DNA of 64,000 bases from Parvularcula mediterranea (GTDB lineage Bacteria; Pseudomonadota; Alphaproteobacteria; Caulobacterales; Parvularculaceae), in NCBI RefSeq assembly GCF_013085255.1, contig NZ_JABFCX010000003.1:124001-188000 (forward strand), in the 5' to 3' direction. Positions 52,806-62,183 of the stretch are shown one piece after another. The first letter of the stretch is position 1; every line of letters starts with the position of its first letter. Position numbers and translations under genes: made by a program. Under the pieces are notes generated by a model. It saw nothing but the letters and a program-made list of their open reading frames with translations, had not been told where the DNA came from and searched no databases.

Positions 52806-54176
52806 CTAGCCAGATGAAGCGTTGGAGAGCAGGGGTCTGAATCCTCGCCACGTCAGGACCAGCAGCACCCCGCGCGCTGCCATGAACAGGACAAACGCTG
52901 CCCAGAGGCCGTGATTGCCCAGAGGCTCACGCAACAGAAAAACGGCCGCGAAATAGAGCGCCGTCGCGACGGCCATCGTGTTCCTCAGCGCCGCGCCTCG
53001 GGTCGCGCCGATATAGATACCGTCGAGATGATAGGCCGCCGCTGTCGCGAGGGGCATGAGGACTGCCCACGGCAGGAAGCGCTTGGCCTCCGCCAGCACC
53101 GCCGCTGTGTCGCTGCCTTCCCCAACGGTGAGCGAGAGGAGGAGATCCCCAAACAGAACGAGCAGGAGGAAGAGCGCCAGGGCCATCGCGCCAGCGATCT
53201 TCGCCGTCTCACGCCACGCCGCCGAGAACAGCTCTTCCCGGCGGGTCTTCGAGCCGACCGCCTGTCCCACATAGGTCTCCGCCGCGATGGCCGGGCCGTC
53301 TAGGAACAGCGTCAGCGCGAGGACGAGGTTCAGGAGCACATGGTTCGCGGCCAGGGTCACGTCGCCGAAATCCGCGCCGAACCGGGCAAAGCTGACAAAG
53401 ATCGAATCAAGCAGCAGCGTTCTGACGAAGATATCGCCATTGAGGGAGAGGAGGGCACCGAGCCCGTCGCGCATCCGCGCCCGGCTCCAATGCGCCAGCA
53501 CGCCGCCCCGCTGGGCCAGCACCCATGCCGCGCCGCCAAGACCGATGAGGAGCCCTGAAAGCTCCGCCAAGGCCGTGGCCAAGGCGAGCCCTTCGATCCC
53601 CCAGCCGAAGACCAGCACGAACAGGATCGACAGGACCGCGTTCACCGACGCGGTCCCGATCGTCACCGCCATGAGGAGGCCAGTCCGTCCCTGTCCCGTG
53701 AACCAGCCAAGCAGCGCCGTGGTCGTGATCACCGCCGGCGCGCCCCAGATGCGGATGCCGATATAGCTGCGCATCGCATCGCCAGCAGCGGCGGAGGCTT
53801 CGGAGGTATCGACAAGGAAGAGCTGCGCGCCCGCGATGATGGGCGCCTGCAGGATCAGTAGGAGAAGCCCGACCGCGAAGCCGAAAAGCGCTCCCTGCAC
53901 CAGCCTAGCGCGGAGCATCCCTTCATCATCCGCACCGAGCGCCTGGGCCACGAGGCCCGACAGGCTCATGCGGAGGAAGCTGAAGCTCCAATAAAGAAGG
54001 GAGAAGACAGCGCCCGCGAGGGACGCACCCGCCAACGCTTCGGCCTCGGCACCGCGCGCAAGCACTGCGACGTCGGTGAGGCCGAGGACCGGCGTAATGA
54101 TAGCGGCGAGGCTAGCAGGCCATGCAATCGCAAAGGCCGATCGCAGCGTCGCGGGCTGCGGCGCTGCCGAGGACAT
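52806..54176 (-). CDS. MATE-family efflux transporter (DinF-like)
   Basis: 456 residues with twelve TM helices arranged as two similar halves. N-terminal IAWPASLAAIITPVLGLTDVAVLAR and the mid GAPAVITTTALLGWFTGQGRT resemble DinF-branch MATE pumps, which expel drugs or oxidised metabolites using sodium or protons. The start is 12 bases after the rpmE stop, and the end is 28 bases before ccmC, so these genes may be one transcript. Confidence 0.9.
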   Translation of the reverse strand: MSSAAPQPATLRSAFAIAWPASLAAIITPVLGLTDVAVLARGAEAEALAGASLAGAVFSLLYWSFSFLRMSLSGLVAQALGADDEGMLRARLVQGALFGFAVGLLLLILQAPIIAGAQLFLVDTSEASAAAGDAMRSYIGIRIWGAPAVITTTALLGWFTGQGRTGLLMAVTIGTASVNAVLSILFVLVFGWGIEGLALATALAELSGLLIGLGGAAWVLAQRGGVLAHWSRARMRDGLGALLSLNGDIFVRTLLLDSIFVSFARFGADFGDVTLAANHVLLNLVLALTLFLDGPAIAAETYVGQAVGSKTRREELFSAAWRETAKIAGAMALALFLLLVLFGDLLLSLTVGEGSDTAAVLAEAKRFLPWAVLMPLATAAAYHLDGIYIGATRGAALRNTMAVATALYFAAVFLLREPLGNHGLWAAFVLFMAARGVLLVLTWRGFRPLLSNASSG

Positions 54177-54188
54177 GAAAGCGTGCCC

Positions 54189-54407
54189 TTAGAGGCCGAA
54201 GTTGCCGAACTTGTTCTTGAACTTCGAGACGCGGCCCTTGTCGGAGATCTTGGCCGGGCCACCGGTCCATGCCGGGTGCGACGAAGGATCGACGTCGAGG
54301 TTCAGCGTGGCGCCTTCCTTGCCGTAGGTCGAACGCGTCTGGAACGTCGAACCATCGGTCAGGGTCACCGTGATCATGTGGTAGTCGGGGTGCAGGTCTT
54401 TTTTCAT
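54189..54407 (-). CDS. rpmE: 50S ribosomal protein L31
   Basis: 72 residues: [41 protein letters not shown] and the basic [10 protein letters not shown] end. It lacks the CxxC zinc ligands of type C+ L31, as is usual in alphaproteobacteria. L31 bridges the subunits near the 5S rRNA/head region. It is followed closely by the MATE gene and is divergent from brkB with 166 bases between. Confidence 0.97.
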   Translation of the reverse strand: MKKDLHPDYHMITVTLTDGSTFQTRSTYGKEGATLNLDVDPSSHPAWTGGPAKISDKGRVSKFKNKFGNFGL

Positions 54408-54573
54408 CGGTCGGGTCGCCTTCGAGCGGATAGATAAGAACGGCGGCGGCTAGCTCAGGACCGCCGATCACGCAAGAGGGAGAGGGCGGTTCAGGCGAGC
54501 TTTTCTCCATCTCTTCCTGCGTCTGCGAGGGCCGCCGGCGGAACGGCCCCGGACGGGAGGCCGTTAGACTGCC

Positions 54574-55596
54574 ATGACGACCAAAACCATCGACAAGGAC
54601 CAGCTCGAGGAGGGGCGCGGCAGGCTTGCCAGGAAGCCGCTGGGGATCCCGCTCGCTGGCTGGGGCGACATTCTCCTGAGGTTCTGGCGGGGATTCAACA
54701 ATGACAATCTTGTCCTCGTTGCGGCAGGGCTCGCCTACTTCACGCTCCTCGCGATCTTCCCGTCGGTCATCCTCTTCGTCTCTCTCTACGGCATCTTCGC
54801 GGACCCGCTGACGGCTGCCGATCATGCGTCAGGGCTCGCAGGGGTCCTCCCGCCTCTCGCCGCAGAGTTCATCCTTTCCGAGATCACCCGGGTGGCAGAG
54901 GCCGATCATGGCGGGCTGTCCCTCGTATCCCTGGTCAGCTTCGTCATAATCGTGTTCGGCGCGGGCCGTGCGGCAAGGGCTACGTTTCAGGCGCTGAACG
55001 TCGCCTATGGAGAGCGCGAGCGGCGCAACCTTCTCCAGATCAACATCCTCGCGCTCGCCTTCACCCTCGGTTTCATTCTGGCAGGCGTCGTCGCGCTGAC
55101 CCTCGTCGTCGCGTTCCCGGCGCTGATTTCAGCCCTCAGCCTCCCGTTGAAAGCTGAGTCTGCGATCGTCTTCCTGCGATGGCCGATGCTCTTCTTCGGG
55201 ATGATCGTCGCGACCAGCATCCTCTACCGCTACGGACCCTGCAGGGCCGAGGCCCAGCTCCAGTGGCTCTCGCTAGGCTCGGTCGCAGCATCGCTTCTCT
55301 GGGTGCTCTCGTCGCTGCTGATCTCATTCTATGCTTCAAAGATCACAGACTTCTCCGCCACTTACGGGGCGTTCGGAGCGGTGCTTCTGCTCCAGATGTG
55401 GCTCTGGGCCACGGCGCTGATGGTTCTCGTGGGCGCGAAGATCAACGCCGAGGCCGAGCACCAGACGGCTTACGACACCACCACGGGCCCTGAGCAGCCA
55501 ATCGGAGAAAGAGGTGCGGTCGTCGCCGACGAACTCGGCCCGACAAGACATCAGGGAGCGGCTCCCGTCGAGGTGCCGCTCAGCGAAGCGGAATGA
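54574..55596 (+). CDS. YihY/virulence factor BrkB family membrane protein
   Basis: 340 residues with six TM segments. Family marks are LVLVAAGLAYFTLLAIFPSVI, LNVAYGERERRNLLQ, LYRYGPCRAEAQLQW and FSATYGAFGAVLLLQMWLWATAL. Despite an old annotation as RNase BN, these are membrane proteins proposed to move lipids or other substrates in the envelope. The C-terminal ~50 residues are hydrophilic and variable. AGG lies about 14 bases before the ATG. Confidence 0.9.
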   Translation: MTTKTIDKDQLEEGRGRLARKPLGIPLAGWGDILLRFWRGFNNDNLVLVAAGLAYFTLLAIFPSVILFVSLYGIFADPLTAADHASGLAGVLPPLAAEFILSEITRVAEADHGGLSLVSLVSFVIIVFGAGRAARATFQALNVAYGERERRNLLQINILALAFTLGFILAGVVALTLVVAFPALISALSLPLKAESAIVFLRWPMLFFGMIVATSILYRYGPCRAEAQLQWLSLGSVAASLLWVLSSLLISFYASKITDFSATYGAFGAVLLLQMWLWATALMVLVGAKINAEAEHQTAYDTTTGPEQPIGERGAVVADELGPTRHQGAAPVEVPLSEAE

Positions 55597-55707
55597 TTCG
55601 CCGCACAACCTGAGCGAGACTTAACACTATAACGCTCTTGTCAAGACTTGCGGAAACGTTGGCTTGCCTCTTGAAAGGGGTCTCGGACGTTCAGACGGGT
55701 GGGATTG

Positions 55708-56760
55708 ATGCGTCTCTTCATGCCGATGGTGTTTCTTGTAGCGGCTGGCACGCTTGCCGTAGCCGTGGGCACCATTTGGCTTGGCTACGTCTTCCACCAG
55801 TTCGAAGAGTTTCCGTCCGAAAGCGAAGTGGCCTGCACCCCGGTCGTGGGCATCACCGGCGCTTCCGACGTCGCAGCGATCCCGAACCGGAACATCGCCT
55901 TCCTCTCGGTCTACGATCAGCGCGGCAAGAGCGAGCGCGGTGAGTTGATCCGCTTCGATCTCGACAATCCGCTCGATGACACATCCTGGCAGGACCGCAC
56001 TGGGGGCCGCCCTCGCGCCTTCGAGCCCGGCGGCATCGATCTCTGGGAAGAGCGCCTGCCGAGCGGCCTCCTCAGCCACCGCCTGTTCGTGGTGAACCGT
56101 GCAGGGCCGGAAGTCCTGGTCTTCGACGTCGATGAGGCAACCGGCGACCTTTCACTGGCGGAGCGCTTCAGCGACCCCCGCCTCGTCAGCCCGAACGACG
56201 TCATCGCCACCGGGCCGAGCTCCTTCTACGTCACCAATGACACGGCTTCTGGCCGCCAGAGCGTGCGCGGCAAAGCGGATTTCCTCCTCGGCCTGCCGAC
56301 CGGTCAGATCTTCCACTATGACGGCAACAGCTGGTCGGTGGAGGCCGACGGCCTGAGGTTCCCGAACGGTATCGCTTTGAGCCCGGATGGCTCCGACCTC
56401 TTCGTGGCCGAGATGCGGGCAGAGGCGATCCGCAAATACGCCCGCGACCCGGCAACGGACCAGCTGGAGCCGACGAGCCGCATCGCGCTCCGCAGCTTCC
56501 CGAACAACCTTTCGGTCGACGAGAGCGGTCGCCTCCTGATCGGCGCTGTCCCGCAGCCCTTCGCCTACAAAGCCTTCACCGAGAGCCTCCGGGACTCAGC
56601 ACCCAGCCAGGTGCTGCGCGTCGATGGCGATCAGGTCGAGACCATCTACCAGAATACTGGCCGCGATCTCTCCGCCGCGACGGTTGCCAGCCGGGTAGGC
56701 AATAGGACGCTGATCGGCACGGCTGCCGACGACAAGTTCCTGATGTGCCGCGCCAGCTAG
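55708..56760 (+). CDS. Paraoxonase/SMP-30-like beta-propeller esterase, membrane-anchored
   Basis: 350 residues. An N-terminal TM or uncleaved signal (about 3-28) precedes a six-bladed propeller with blade motifs GGIDLWEE, FVVNRAGPEVLVFDVD, SPNDVIATGPSSFYVTND, FPNGIALSPDGSDLFVAEM and NLSVDESGRLLIG. The calcium-site Asn/Asp residues of arylesterases such as PON1 match SPND, YVTND and PNGI. It is predicted to hydrolyse lactones or aryl esters in the periplasm; the substrate is unknown. ATG 55708 is preferred to GTG 55699, which would add three residues. Confidence 0.85.
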   Translation: MRLFMPMVFLVAAGTLAVAVGTIWLGYVFHQFEEFPSESEVACTPVVGITGASDVAAIPNRNIAFLSVYDQRGKSERGELIRFDLDNPLDDTSWQDRTGGRPRAFEPGGIDLWEERLPSGLLSHRLFVVNRAGPEVLVFDVDEATGDLSLAERFSDPRLVSPNDVIATGPSSFYVTNDTASGRQSVRGKADFLLGLPTGQIFHYDGNSWSVEADGLRFPNGIALSPDGSDLFVAEMRAEAIRKYARDPATDQLEPTSRIALRSFPNNLSVDESGRLLIGAVPQPFAYKAFTESLRDSAPSQVLRVDGDQVETIYQNTGRDLSAATVASRVGNRTLIGTAADDKFLMCRAS

Positions 56761-56837
56761 GCTGACGCTCCTCGGCGTTTGCAAATGTTGCGGTGCGGCG
56801 TAGGCTTTCTCCGCCTGCCAATCTCGCGAGCCTTTCC

Positions 56838-58223
56838 ATGCACTACATCTCTACCCGCGGCGGCGCCCCCCGCGCGGATTTCGATCAGGTCCTGACCGAG
56901 GCCCTTGCCCCCGACGGCGGCCTCTACCTGCCCGAGACATGGCCCGAGCCGCACGATTGGAGCGGGTTCAAGGGGGCGAGCTTCGTCGAGGTAGGCGCCG
57001 AAGTCCTCTCGATCTTCGCAGGCGACGACATGAGCAAGGACGAGGCCCGCGCGCTCTGCGAGGCTGCCTTCGCGACCTTCCGCCATCCAGATGTTGCTCC
57101 CGTTGAGGAGATCGACGGCGAGCAACTCCTCGAGCTCTTCCATGGCCCAACGCTGGCGTTCAAAGACGTCGCCATGCAGCTGATCGCGCGGCTCTTTGAG
57201 CGAAGCCTCGCGCGCTCAGGCAAGTCGCTGAACGTCATCGTTGCGACTTCAGGCGACACCGGCGGCGCAGCCGTTTCTGCACTTGCGGGCAGGGAGCATC
57301 TGTCGATTACGGCCCTCCATCCCCATGAGCGAATCTCTGAGGTCCAGCGCCGGTTCATGACGACTAGCGATGCAGCTAACGTCCTGAATCTGGCCGTAGA
57401 AGGGACCTTCGACGACTGCCAGGCCATCGTGAAGCAGCTCTTTTCCGAACGTTCGTTCGTAGCGGATGTCAGCCTTGGCGGGGTCAATTCGATTAACTGG
57501 GCGAGGATCACCGCGCAGGTCACCTACTACATCACCGCCGCCCTCTCGGTCGGTTCTGGCGAAGTCCACTTCACCGTTCCCACAGGCAATTTCGGGGACA
57601 TTTTCGCGGGCTACGTAGCCAAGCGGCTTGGCGCTCCAGTCGGGCGACTGATCATCGCGGTCAATGAGAACGACATTCTGGACCGCGCGCTCAGGACCGG
57701 TGAGTACCAGAAGCGCGGGATCACGCCGACGATCTCTCCCTCCATGGACATCGAGATCGCCAGCAATTTCGAGCGTATGATCTTCGAGGCGCTCTGGCGC
57801 GACAGTAACCGAACGGCCGGTCTGATGCGGGATCTTCGCGAGGAAGGCACGTTCGTGATGGACAAGGCGCTCCTCGCGACGTTGCGCGAGACGTTCTCCT
57901 CCTACCGGGCTTCCGAAGAGGAAGTATCAGAGACAATCGGATCGATTCACAAAGCCTCTGGCGAGCTCGTCGATCCTCACACCGCAATCGGCATCGCCGC
58001 CAGCCGAAAGGCGCGAGACGAAGGGCTCTCGGGCCCAATCGTGACGCTGGCCACCGCACACCCCGCGAAGTTCCCAGCTGCCGTCGAGGCCGCAACCGGC
58101 GAAAAACCGGACGTTCCCTTCCCATCTGAAGAGCTCTTCGGGCGGGAAGAGAAGTTTCGCGTCGTGGCCAATGATCCGGCAGTGGTTCGCGAGGCGATCA
58201 GGGAACTCAATTCCGCGCGTTAA
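56838..58223 (+). CDS. thrC: Threonine synthase
   Basis: ThrC converts O-phosphohomoserine to threonine with pyridoxal phosphate. The 461 residues begin MHYISTRGGAP, typical of the class, with the PLP lysine in FHGPTLAFKDVAMQ, the phosphate-binding SGDTGGAAV, TVPTGNFGDIFAGY and an ATAHPAKFP near the end. It completes the route whose earlier enzyme Hom is at 11.1 kb. The start at 56838 fits the family N-terminus; upstream frame to 56793 is not supported. The 7-TM gene follows after 35 bases. Confidence 0.96.
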   Translation: MHYISTRGGAPRADFDQVLTEALAPDGGLYLPETWPEPHDWSGFKGASFVEVGAEVLSIFAGDDMSKDEARALCEAAFATFRHPDVAPVEEIDGEQLLELFHGPTLAFKDVAMQLIARLFERSLARSGKSLNVIVATSGDTGGAAVSALAGREHLSITALHPHERISEVQRRFMTTSDAANVLNLAVEGTFDDCQAIVKQLFSERSFVADVSLGGVNSINWARITAQVTYYITAALSVGSGEVHFTVPTGNFGDIFAGYVAKRLGAPVGRLIIAVNENDILDRALRTGEYQKRGITPTISPSMDIEIASNFERMIFEALWRDSNRTAGLMRDLREEGTFVMDKALLATLRETFSSYRASEEEVSETIGSIHKASGELVDPHTAIGIAASRKARDEGLSGPIVTLATAHPAKFPAAVEAATGEKPDVPFPSEELFGREEKFRVVANDPAVVREAIRELNSAR

Positions 58224-58258
58224 CAAAGCCTTGTAGAGATGCTTGCGTTACGATGTAA

Positions 58259-60376
58259 TTGCTCTCAGACCTATGGTTTGGGGCAATCTACGGGGTATTT
58301 CAGGACGTGCTTGGCGAACTGGGTGCAGCCTTTTCTTTCGATCGTTATGCCGATGAAATCATGCGGCAGACGATGCTCGACCCTGCAGGGATGCAGACGG
58401 TGGAGTTCGGTGTCCTTGGCGCTCTGGGTCTTGGGGCCCTCGCTTCGTTTGCCCTGATGATCATTCGTAGGTCAGGCACGGCTGCTGCGGGTTTCGCTCT
58501 CCTTGTTCTCACTGCGCTTTCCCAGGCGATGCTCTTCGGCATCCTCGATTTCGTCACAGGCAGCACGCAGATCCTGATCGGCGCCCTGACGGCAAGTGCG
58601 CTCCTCCTCTTCGTCAATGCGGTGCTCCACACGGGCCGCGAGAACATCCTGATCGCTGGCCTTTCGGCGATCATCATCCTCGGCACCCTCGGCCTTGCTG
58701 GCGCGAACGCAGCGGGCATGGACTTCGCCGAGGAGGCGCGGCTGGCGATGGCTGGAGCCACCGCGGTCTCCGCGATCCTCCTCATCTACGCGATGGTCCG
58801 TGATCCGGCGGGCAAGGCGTTCCTGGGTCTGACCATCATTCTTGCCCTGGCGGCTTCGTTCCTGATGAGCGATCCGATCTTCCCGGTCATGCGCTCCATG
58901 ATGCCGGTCATTTTCCCGTCCGTTCTGATTGCAGCAGGGATGCTGCTCGCGACCCTGACGGCCCCGTTCTTCGCCGACGAGATGCGCATGCCTTCGCGGG
59001 CCGAGCGCCGTGCTGCTGCCGAACCCGTGGCGATGCCAGCGTCGCTCTTCGGAGACGATGATTCACTCCCGCAGCATTCAGGTATCAGCCGCCACCGCCC
59101 GCAGGAGCGGGAGGATTTCACGCCCCCGTCCGTGACGAGCTATCGTGAGGAGCAGCCCGAGCCGGCTCCGCGCCAGGATGGAGCCCGCGACGCGGACCGC
59201 TTTGACGGCGTCGCCGCAGCGGCTGCCACGGCTGCCGCATTCACCGCGGCGGCTGCCAAGGATGGAGACCCTGTCTCCAGCTACTGGCACGACGATCACA
59301 CCGCGATCATCGAGGCCGAGGCCGAGGAGTATGTCTGGGACGTCCTCGCCAATCCTGAAGTTCGCCTGGGCGAAGACGTGCTCCGCGCGTTCGGCGGCAT
59401 GTCGCCTGAGGAGATGACCCCTGAGGGCCTGCGTGAGCGCCTGTCCCCAGAGAGCCTTGCTGCCTTCGACGATGAAGTTCTTGGCGGTGGAGAGCCTGTA
59501 TCCGGGACGTTCGAGACGCGCCTTGAGACGCACGGTGCCATCTTCACCTTCCGGGGCCGCCGCAAGGTCGACCATGACGGCATCCTGATGCGGATCGACG
59601 CTGAGGTGACCGAAGTTGAGGCAAAGGCCCAGCCCACTGCAGCGCTCGCAGCTCCCGCCTCAACCGCGGAACCGCTGAGCCCGCAGGTGAAGCCCGCGGC
59701 GACCCTGTCTGGCGGCGGCGTCTCCGGCGTGGTCGTGGACCTCAACGGCGTGAGCAAACCAGAGGACGTCCGCCTCCTGATCGACGACGCGGGCAGGGCG
59801 CTGGCTGGCCTCATGGCCTCGGGTGTGAAGCGTCCGTTTGCCCTGATCGACAGCACCTCAGGCCGTGTCCGGCCGGGTGTCCTTGCTGCCGCTGTGGGCA
59901 AGGCGAGCCGCGTCCATGAGCTGCCCCGCAACGCAATGGTCGTAACCTTGCCGGTGCCGACGCCTCGCGAGATGAAGGGCTTCAAGGCTGCTGCTGAAGA
60001 CATCCGCACGGCGGGCGGCGGCGTTGGCCTGACGATTGAGAGCTTGAAGGACAAGCTGCCCAAGAAGTTCGAAGCGGACATGCTGCTGGTGAGCGCTGTC
60101 GACGTCCTTCACCCGAAAAAGCGTGGCCGGAAATCGGCGATCGAGGCGCTCCTGCGGAAGGTCGAGGCGCCCGTGCTGGTCAGGGATCTCGGTGACGAGG
60201 GCGATGCCGACCATGCCTCCGAGGATGGCGCGCGCTTTGGATCGGGCAGGGCGTTCGCAGGCCTCGCTATTCCGCTCGCGGGTGCTGCACCAGAGGAAGA
60301 GGCGGGCTCAGGCATTGCGCCGCTCAACCACCCCGGCGGTGCGGTTTCCGCGATGCGGGCTAACGGCCTGCGCTAG
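58259..60376 (+). CDS. 7-TM membrane protein with PAS-like and degenerate EAL-like domains
   Basis: 705 residues. Seven hydrophobic helices lie at about 48-69, 76-98, 104-123, 130-150, 162-180, 188-203 and 214-239. A Pro/Ala-rich acidic linker follows, then a PAS-like segment near 345-455 (VWDVLANPEVRLGEDVLRAF, FTFRGRRKVDHDG). The C-terminal region near 500-680 runs like an EAL phosphodiesterase fold, with a final RFGSGRAFAGLAIPL resembling the GxGYxFGxP end. The EAL signature and metal ligands are not recognisable, so it is probably not an active c-di-GMP phosphodiesterase, but may bind a ligand or partner. TTG 58259 is the start, and no good ribosome site is seen. Confidence 0.72.
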   Translation: MLSDLWFGAIYGVFQDVLGELGAAFSFDRYADEIMRQTMLDPAGMQTVEFGVLGALGLGALASFALMIIRRSGTAAAGFALLVLTALSQAMLFGILDFVTGSTQILIGALTASALLLFVNAVLHTGRENILIAGLSAIIILGTLGLAGANAAGMDFAEEARLAMAGATAVSAILLIYAMVRDPAGKAFLGLTIILALAASFLMSDPIFPVMRSMMPVIFPSVLIAAGMLLATLTAPFFADEMRMPSRAERRAAAEPVAMPASLFGDDDSLPQHSGISRHRPQEREDFTPPSVTSYREEQPEPAPRQDGARDADRFDGVAAAAATAAAFTAAAAKDGDPVSSYWHDDHTAIIEAEAEEYVWDVLANPEVRLGEDVLRAFGGMSPEEMTPEGLRERLSPESLAAFDDEVLGGGEPVSGTFETRLETHGAIFTFRGRRKVDHDGILMRIDAEVTEVEAKAQPTAALAAPASTAEPLSPQVKPAATLSGGGVSGVVVDLNGVSKPEDVRLLIDDAGRALAGLMASGVKRPFALIDSTSGRVRPGVLAAAVGKASRVHELPRNAMVVTLPVPTPREMKGFKAAAEDIRTAGGGVGLTIESLKDKLPKKFEADMLLVSAVDVLHPKKRGRKSAIEALLRKVEAPVLVRDLGDEGDADHASEDGARFGSGRAFAGLAIPLAGAAPEEEAGSGIAPLNHPGGAVSAMRANGLR

Positions 60377-60379
60377 GCG

Positions 60380-60982
60380 CTAGTTGGGCCTGATCATCGG
60401 GCTTTCATTGCCATCGAACTGACCAAGGTCTGAGACGCCGAGCGTCGCCATGGCCTGGTCCCACGTCTTCGAGGTCTGTCCGAAGACCAAGCTGGCCGTC
60501 GCGTCGAGGCTGAGCCAGTCGTTGCGCTTGATTTCGTCCTCGAGCTGCCCGCCGTCCCAGCCTGCATGACCCATGATCAGGAGCCATTTCTCCGGCGGCG
60601 TGGACTTGCCGCAGATCAGCTCGAGCGCGTCCTTGGTCGCCGTTAGGCCGATCTCGGGCGTGACGATGACAGTGTCTTCCTCGCGATAGTCGAGGGTGTG
60701 GACGACCGCGCCCCGTTGCAGGTCTACGGGGCCGCCAAATTGGACGGGCCTTTCCACGGCTTCACCTGTGGCTTCGATCTGCATCTCCTGAACCATCTCG
60801 GCCACGCTGACGCCCTTCATCGGCTTGTTCACGATGACGCCGAAGGCATGCTCCTCGTCATGGCTGCAGATCAGGCAAACCGAGCGCTCGAATGGCGTGT
60901 CTGCGAGATGCGGCAGCGCGACCAGCATCTTCCCGGTCAAGCCGCTACGGAGATCAATCGAGGGATGCGTTCTTTGAGCCAT
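60380..60982 (-). CDS. YqgE/AlgH family protein (DUF179)
   Basis: 200 residues matching YqgE/AlgH: GKMLVALPHLADTPFERSV, ICSHDEEHAFGVIVNKP, FGGPVDLQRGAVVH, ATKDALELI, and MGHAGWDGGQLEDEI. The family has a single alpha/beta fold and is linked to alginate regulation in Pseudomonas, but its molecular job is unsettled. It converges on the 7-TM gene with 3 bases between stops. The 154-base gap upstream is shared with the divergent peroxiredoxin gene. Confidence 0.94.
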   Translation of the reverse strand: MAQRTHPSIDLRSGLTGKMLVALPHLADTPFERSVCLICSHDEEHAFGVIVNKPMKGVSVAEMVQEMQIEATGEAVERPVQFGGPVDLQRGAVVHTLDYREEDTVIVTPEIGLTATKDALELICGKSTPPEKWLLIMGHAGWDGGQLEDEIKRNDWLSLDATASLVFGQTSKTWDQAMATLGVSDLGQFDGNESPMIRPN

Positions 60983-61136
60983 GTCCAGATAATAGCCTAG
61001 GTTAAGAAGCGTTCCATGCGACCAAGTTCACGCCTCCGGCAGCTTTCCTGACAGCGCGTTTCGACCCCTGCAAAAGGCCCTTGCTTTTGTCTGCGATGCC
61101 CCTTCATCCCCTGAAGAGAAACGCAGGAGACGACCC

Positions 61137-61613
61137 ATGATTTCCAAAGGCGACAAGCTGCCCAGCATTCAGGTTTTCGAAGCCACCGGTGAGGGCCCCA
61201 AGCCCGTGACCACCGAAGAGCTTTTCAGCGGCAAGAAGACCGTGCTCTTCGCCGTTCCCGGAGCATTCACGCCCACTTGCTCGGCCAAGCACCTTCCCGG
61301 CTTCGTAGAGAAGCAGGATGCGCTGAAGGCCAAAGGTGTCGACCAGATCGTCTGCATGTCCGTCAACGACGCCTTCGTCATGAAGGCCTGGGGCGACAGC
61401 GCAAACGCCGACGGCATCACCATGCTGGCTGACGGCAACGCGGCGCTGACCGAGGCCCTCGGCCTCGAGATGGACGGCACCGGCTTCGGCATGGGCAAAA
61501 GGTCGCAACGCTTCGCCATGGTGCTCGACGGCACCGAGGTGAGCGAGGTTTTCGTTGAGGATCCGGGCGCTTTCGAAGTGTCCTCCGCCGAGCATGTTCT
61601 CGCGAACCTGTAA
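61137..61613 (+). CDS. Peroxiredoxin, Prx5 (type II/AhpE-like) family
   Basis: 158 residues. The peroxidatic Cys48 is in the PGAFTPTCSAKHLP motif, with the catalytic Arg in GKRSQRFAMV. A second Cys in DQIVCMSVND is placed as in human and plant Prx5. It reduces hydrogen and alkyl peroxides with thiol donors such as glutaredoxin or thioredoxin in the cytoplasm. GCAGGAGA lies 7 bases before the ATG. Confidence 0.95.
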   Translation: MISKGDKLPSIQVFEATGEGPKPVTTEELFSGKKTVLFAVPGAFTPTCSAKHLPGFVEKQDALKAKGVDQIVCMSVNDAFVMKAWGDSANADGITMLADGNAALTEALGLEMDGTGFGMGKRSQRFAMVLDGTEVSEVFVEDPGAFEVSSAEHVLANL

Positions 61614-61630
61614 CGGTTTTTCGCCGATGT

Positions 61631-61657
61631 GACCCGATTGCGCTTTGCAATCGGGTT
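61631..61657. terminator. Stem-loop after the peroxiredoxin gene
   Basis: ACCCGATTGC and GCAATCGGGT pair around a 5-base spacer just after the stop. There is only a weak T tail, so it may be a 3' processing or stability hairpin instead of a full terminator. Confidence 0.5.
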
Positions 61658-61673
61658 CGGCTCTGCTCATCTT

Positions 61674-61910
61674 ATGAGGATGACCGCGCACGCAGCCATT
61701 CCCGTTTCGCAGCCCGCCCTGGCGCGGCGCGAACGCGTGCAGGCAGCGGCCAGCTCCCTCGTCGTGACGTCCGGAGCGGTCCTCGCCGCCCTTGCATTTG
61801 TCGCCGCTCTGCTCGTCAGCCTACCGCTGATGCTCGCCGCCAGCGCGACGCTCCACCCCACCGTCGGCAAACGACGCGGCTGGCGCGAGCTGGAGCCTGT
61901 CGAGGCGTAG
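61674..61910 (+). CDS. Small single-TM hypothetical protein (78 aa)
   Basis: 78 residues, with one long hydrophobic helix near 25-55 (VVTSGAVLAALAFVAALLVSL) between basic segments. No known family. ATG 61674 is chosen because the longer GTG frame at 61629 runs through the stem-loop; no strong ribosome site precedes either. Codon use fits the chromosome, but length and composition leave room for a spurious frame. Confidence 0.45.
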   Translation: MRMTAHAAIPVSQPALARRERVQAAASSLVVTSGAVLAALAFVAALLVSLPLMLAASATLHPTVGKRRGWRELEPVEA

Positions 61911-62057
61911 TTTTTATCTCACGGGCCAGAGGCGCTCATTCTAGCTTGCGCTATCGCTTCGCTATTTGAGTGGGCTGGAGCGGTGCATGAGCGCCGGGCG
62001 CACGCTTGTGCGCCTTCTGGCGGAACCGTTGGGAAGAAGTCACTAGCTTTGAGGTGC

Positions 62058-62170
62058 CGCCTCCCTCTCCGACCGGGGATAGGGATCGAGGGTGAGGGCG
62101 TTCAGGCGACCAGCTCCAGAGCCCTCACCCGAAATCGGAGATTTCGACCTCTCCCCAAGGGAGAGGTGAC
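62058..62170. repeat. Intergenic palindromic repeat, type B
   Basis: Starts CGCCTCCCTCTCC, contains GAGGGTGAGGGCG facing AGAGCCCTCACCCGAA, and ends CCAAGGGAGAGGTGAC. It pairs internally and resembles 42881-43062. The rest of the 273-base gap 61911-62183 shows no gene. Confidence 0.7.
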
Positions 62171-62183
62171 ACCCCCAGCTGGC

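Noticed and set aside
58259-60376. Active EAL phosphodiesterase
   Set aside because: The EAL signature and metal-binding acidic residues are not seen; only the overall layout and the C-terminal end resemble the fold.
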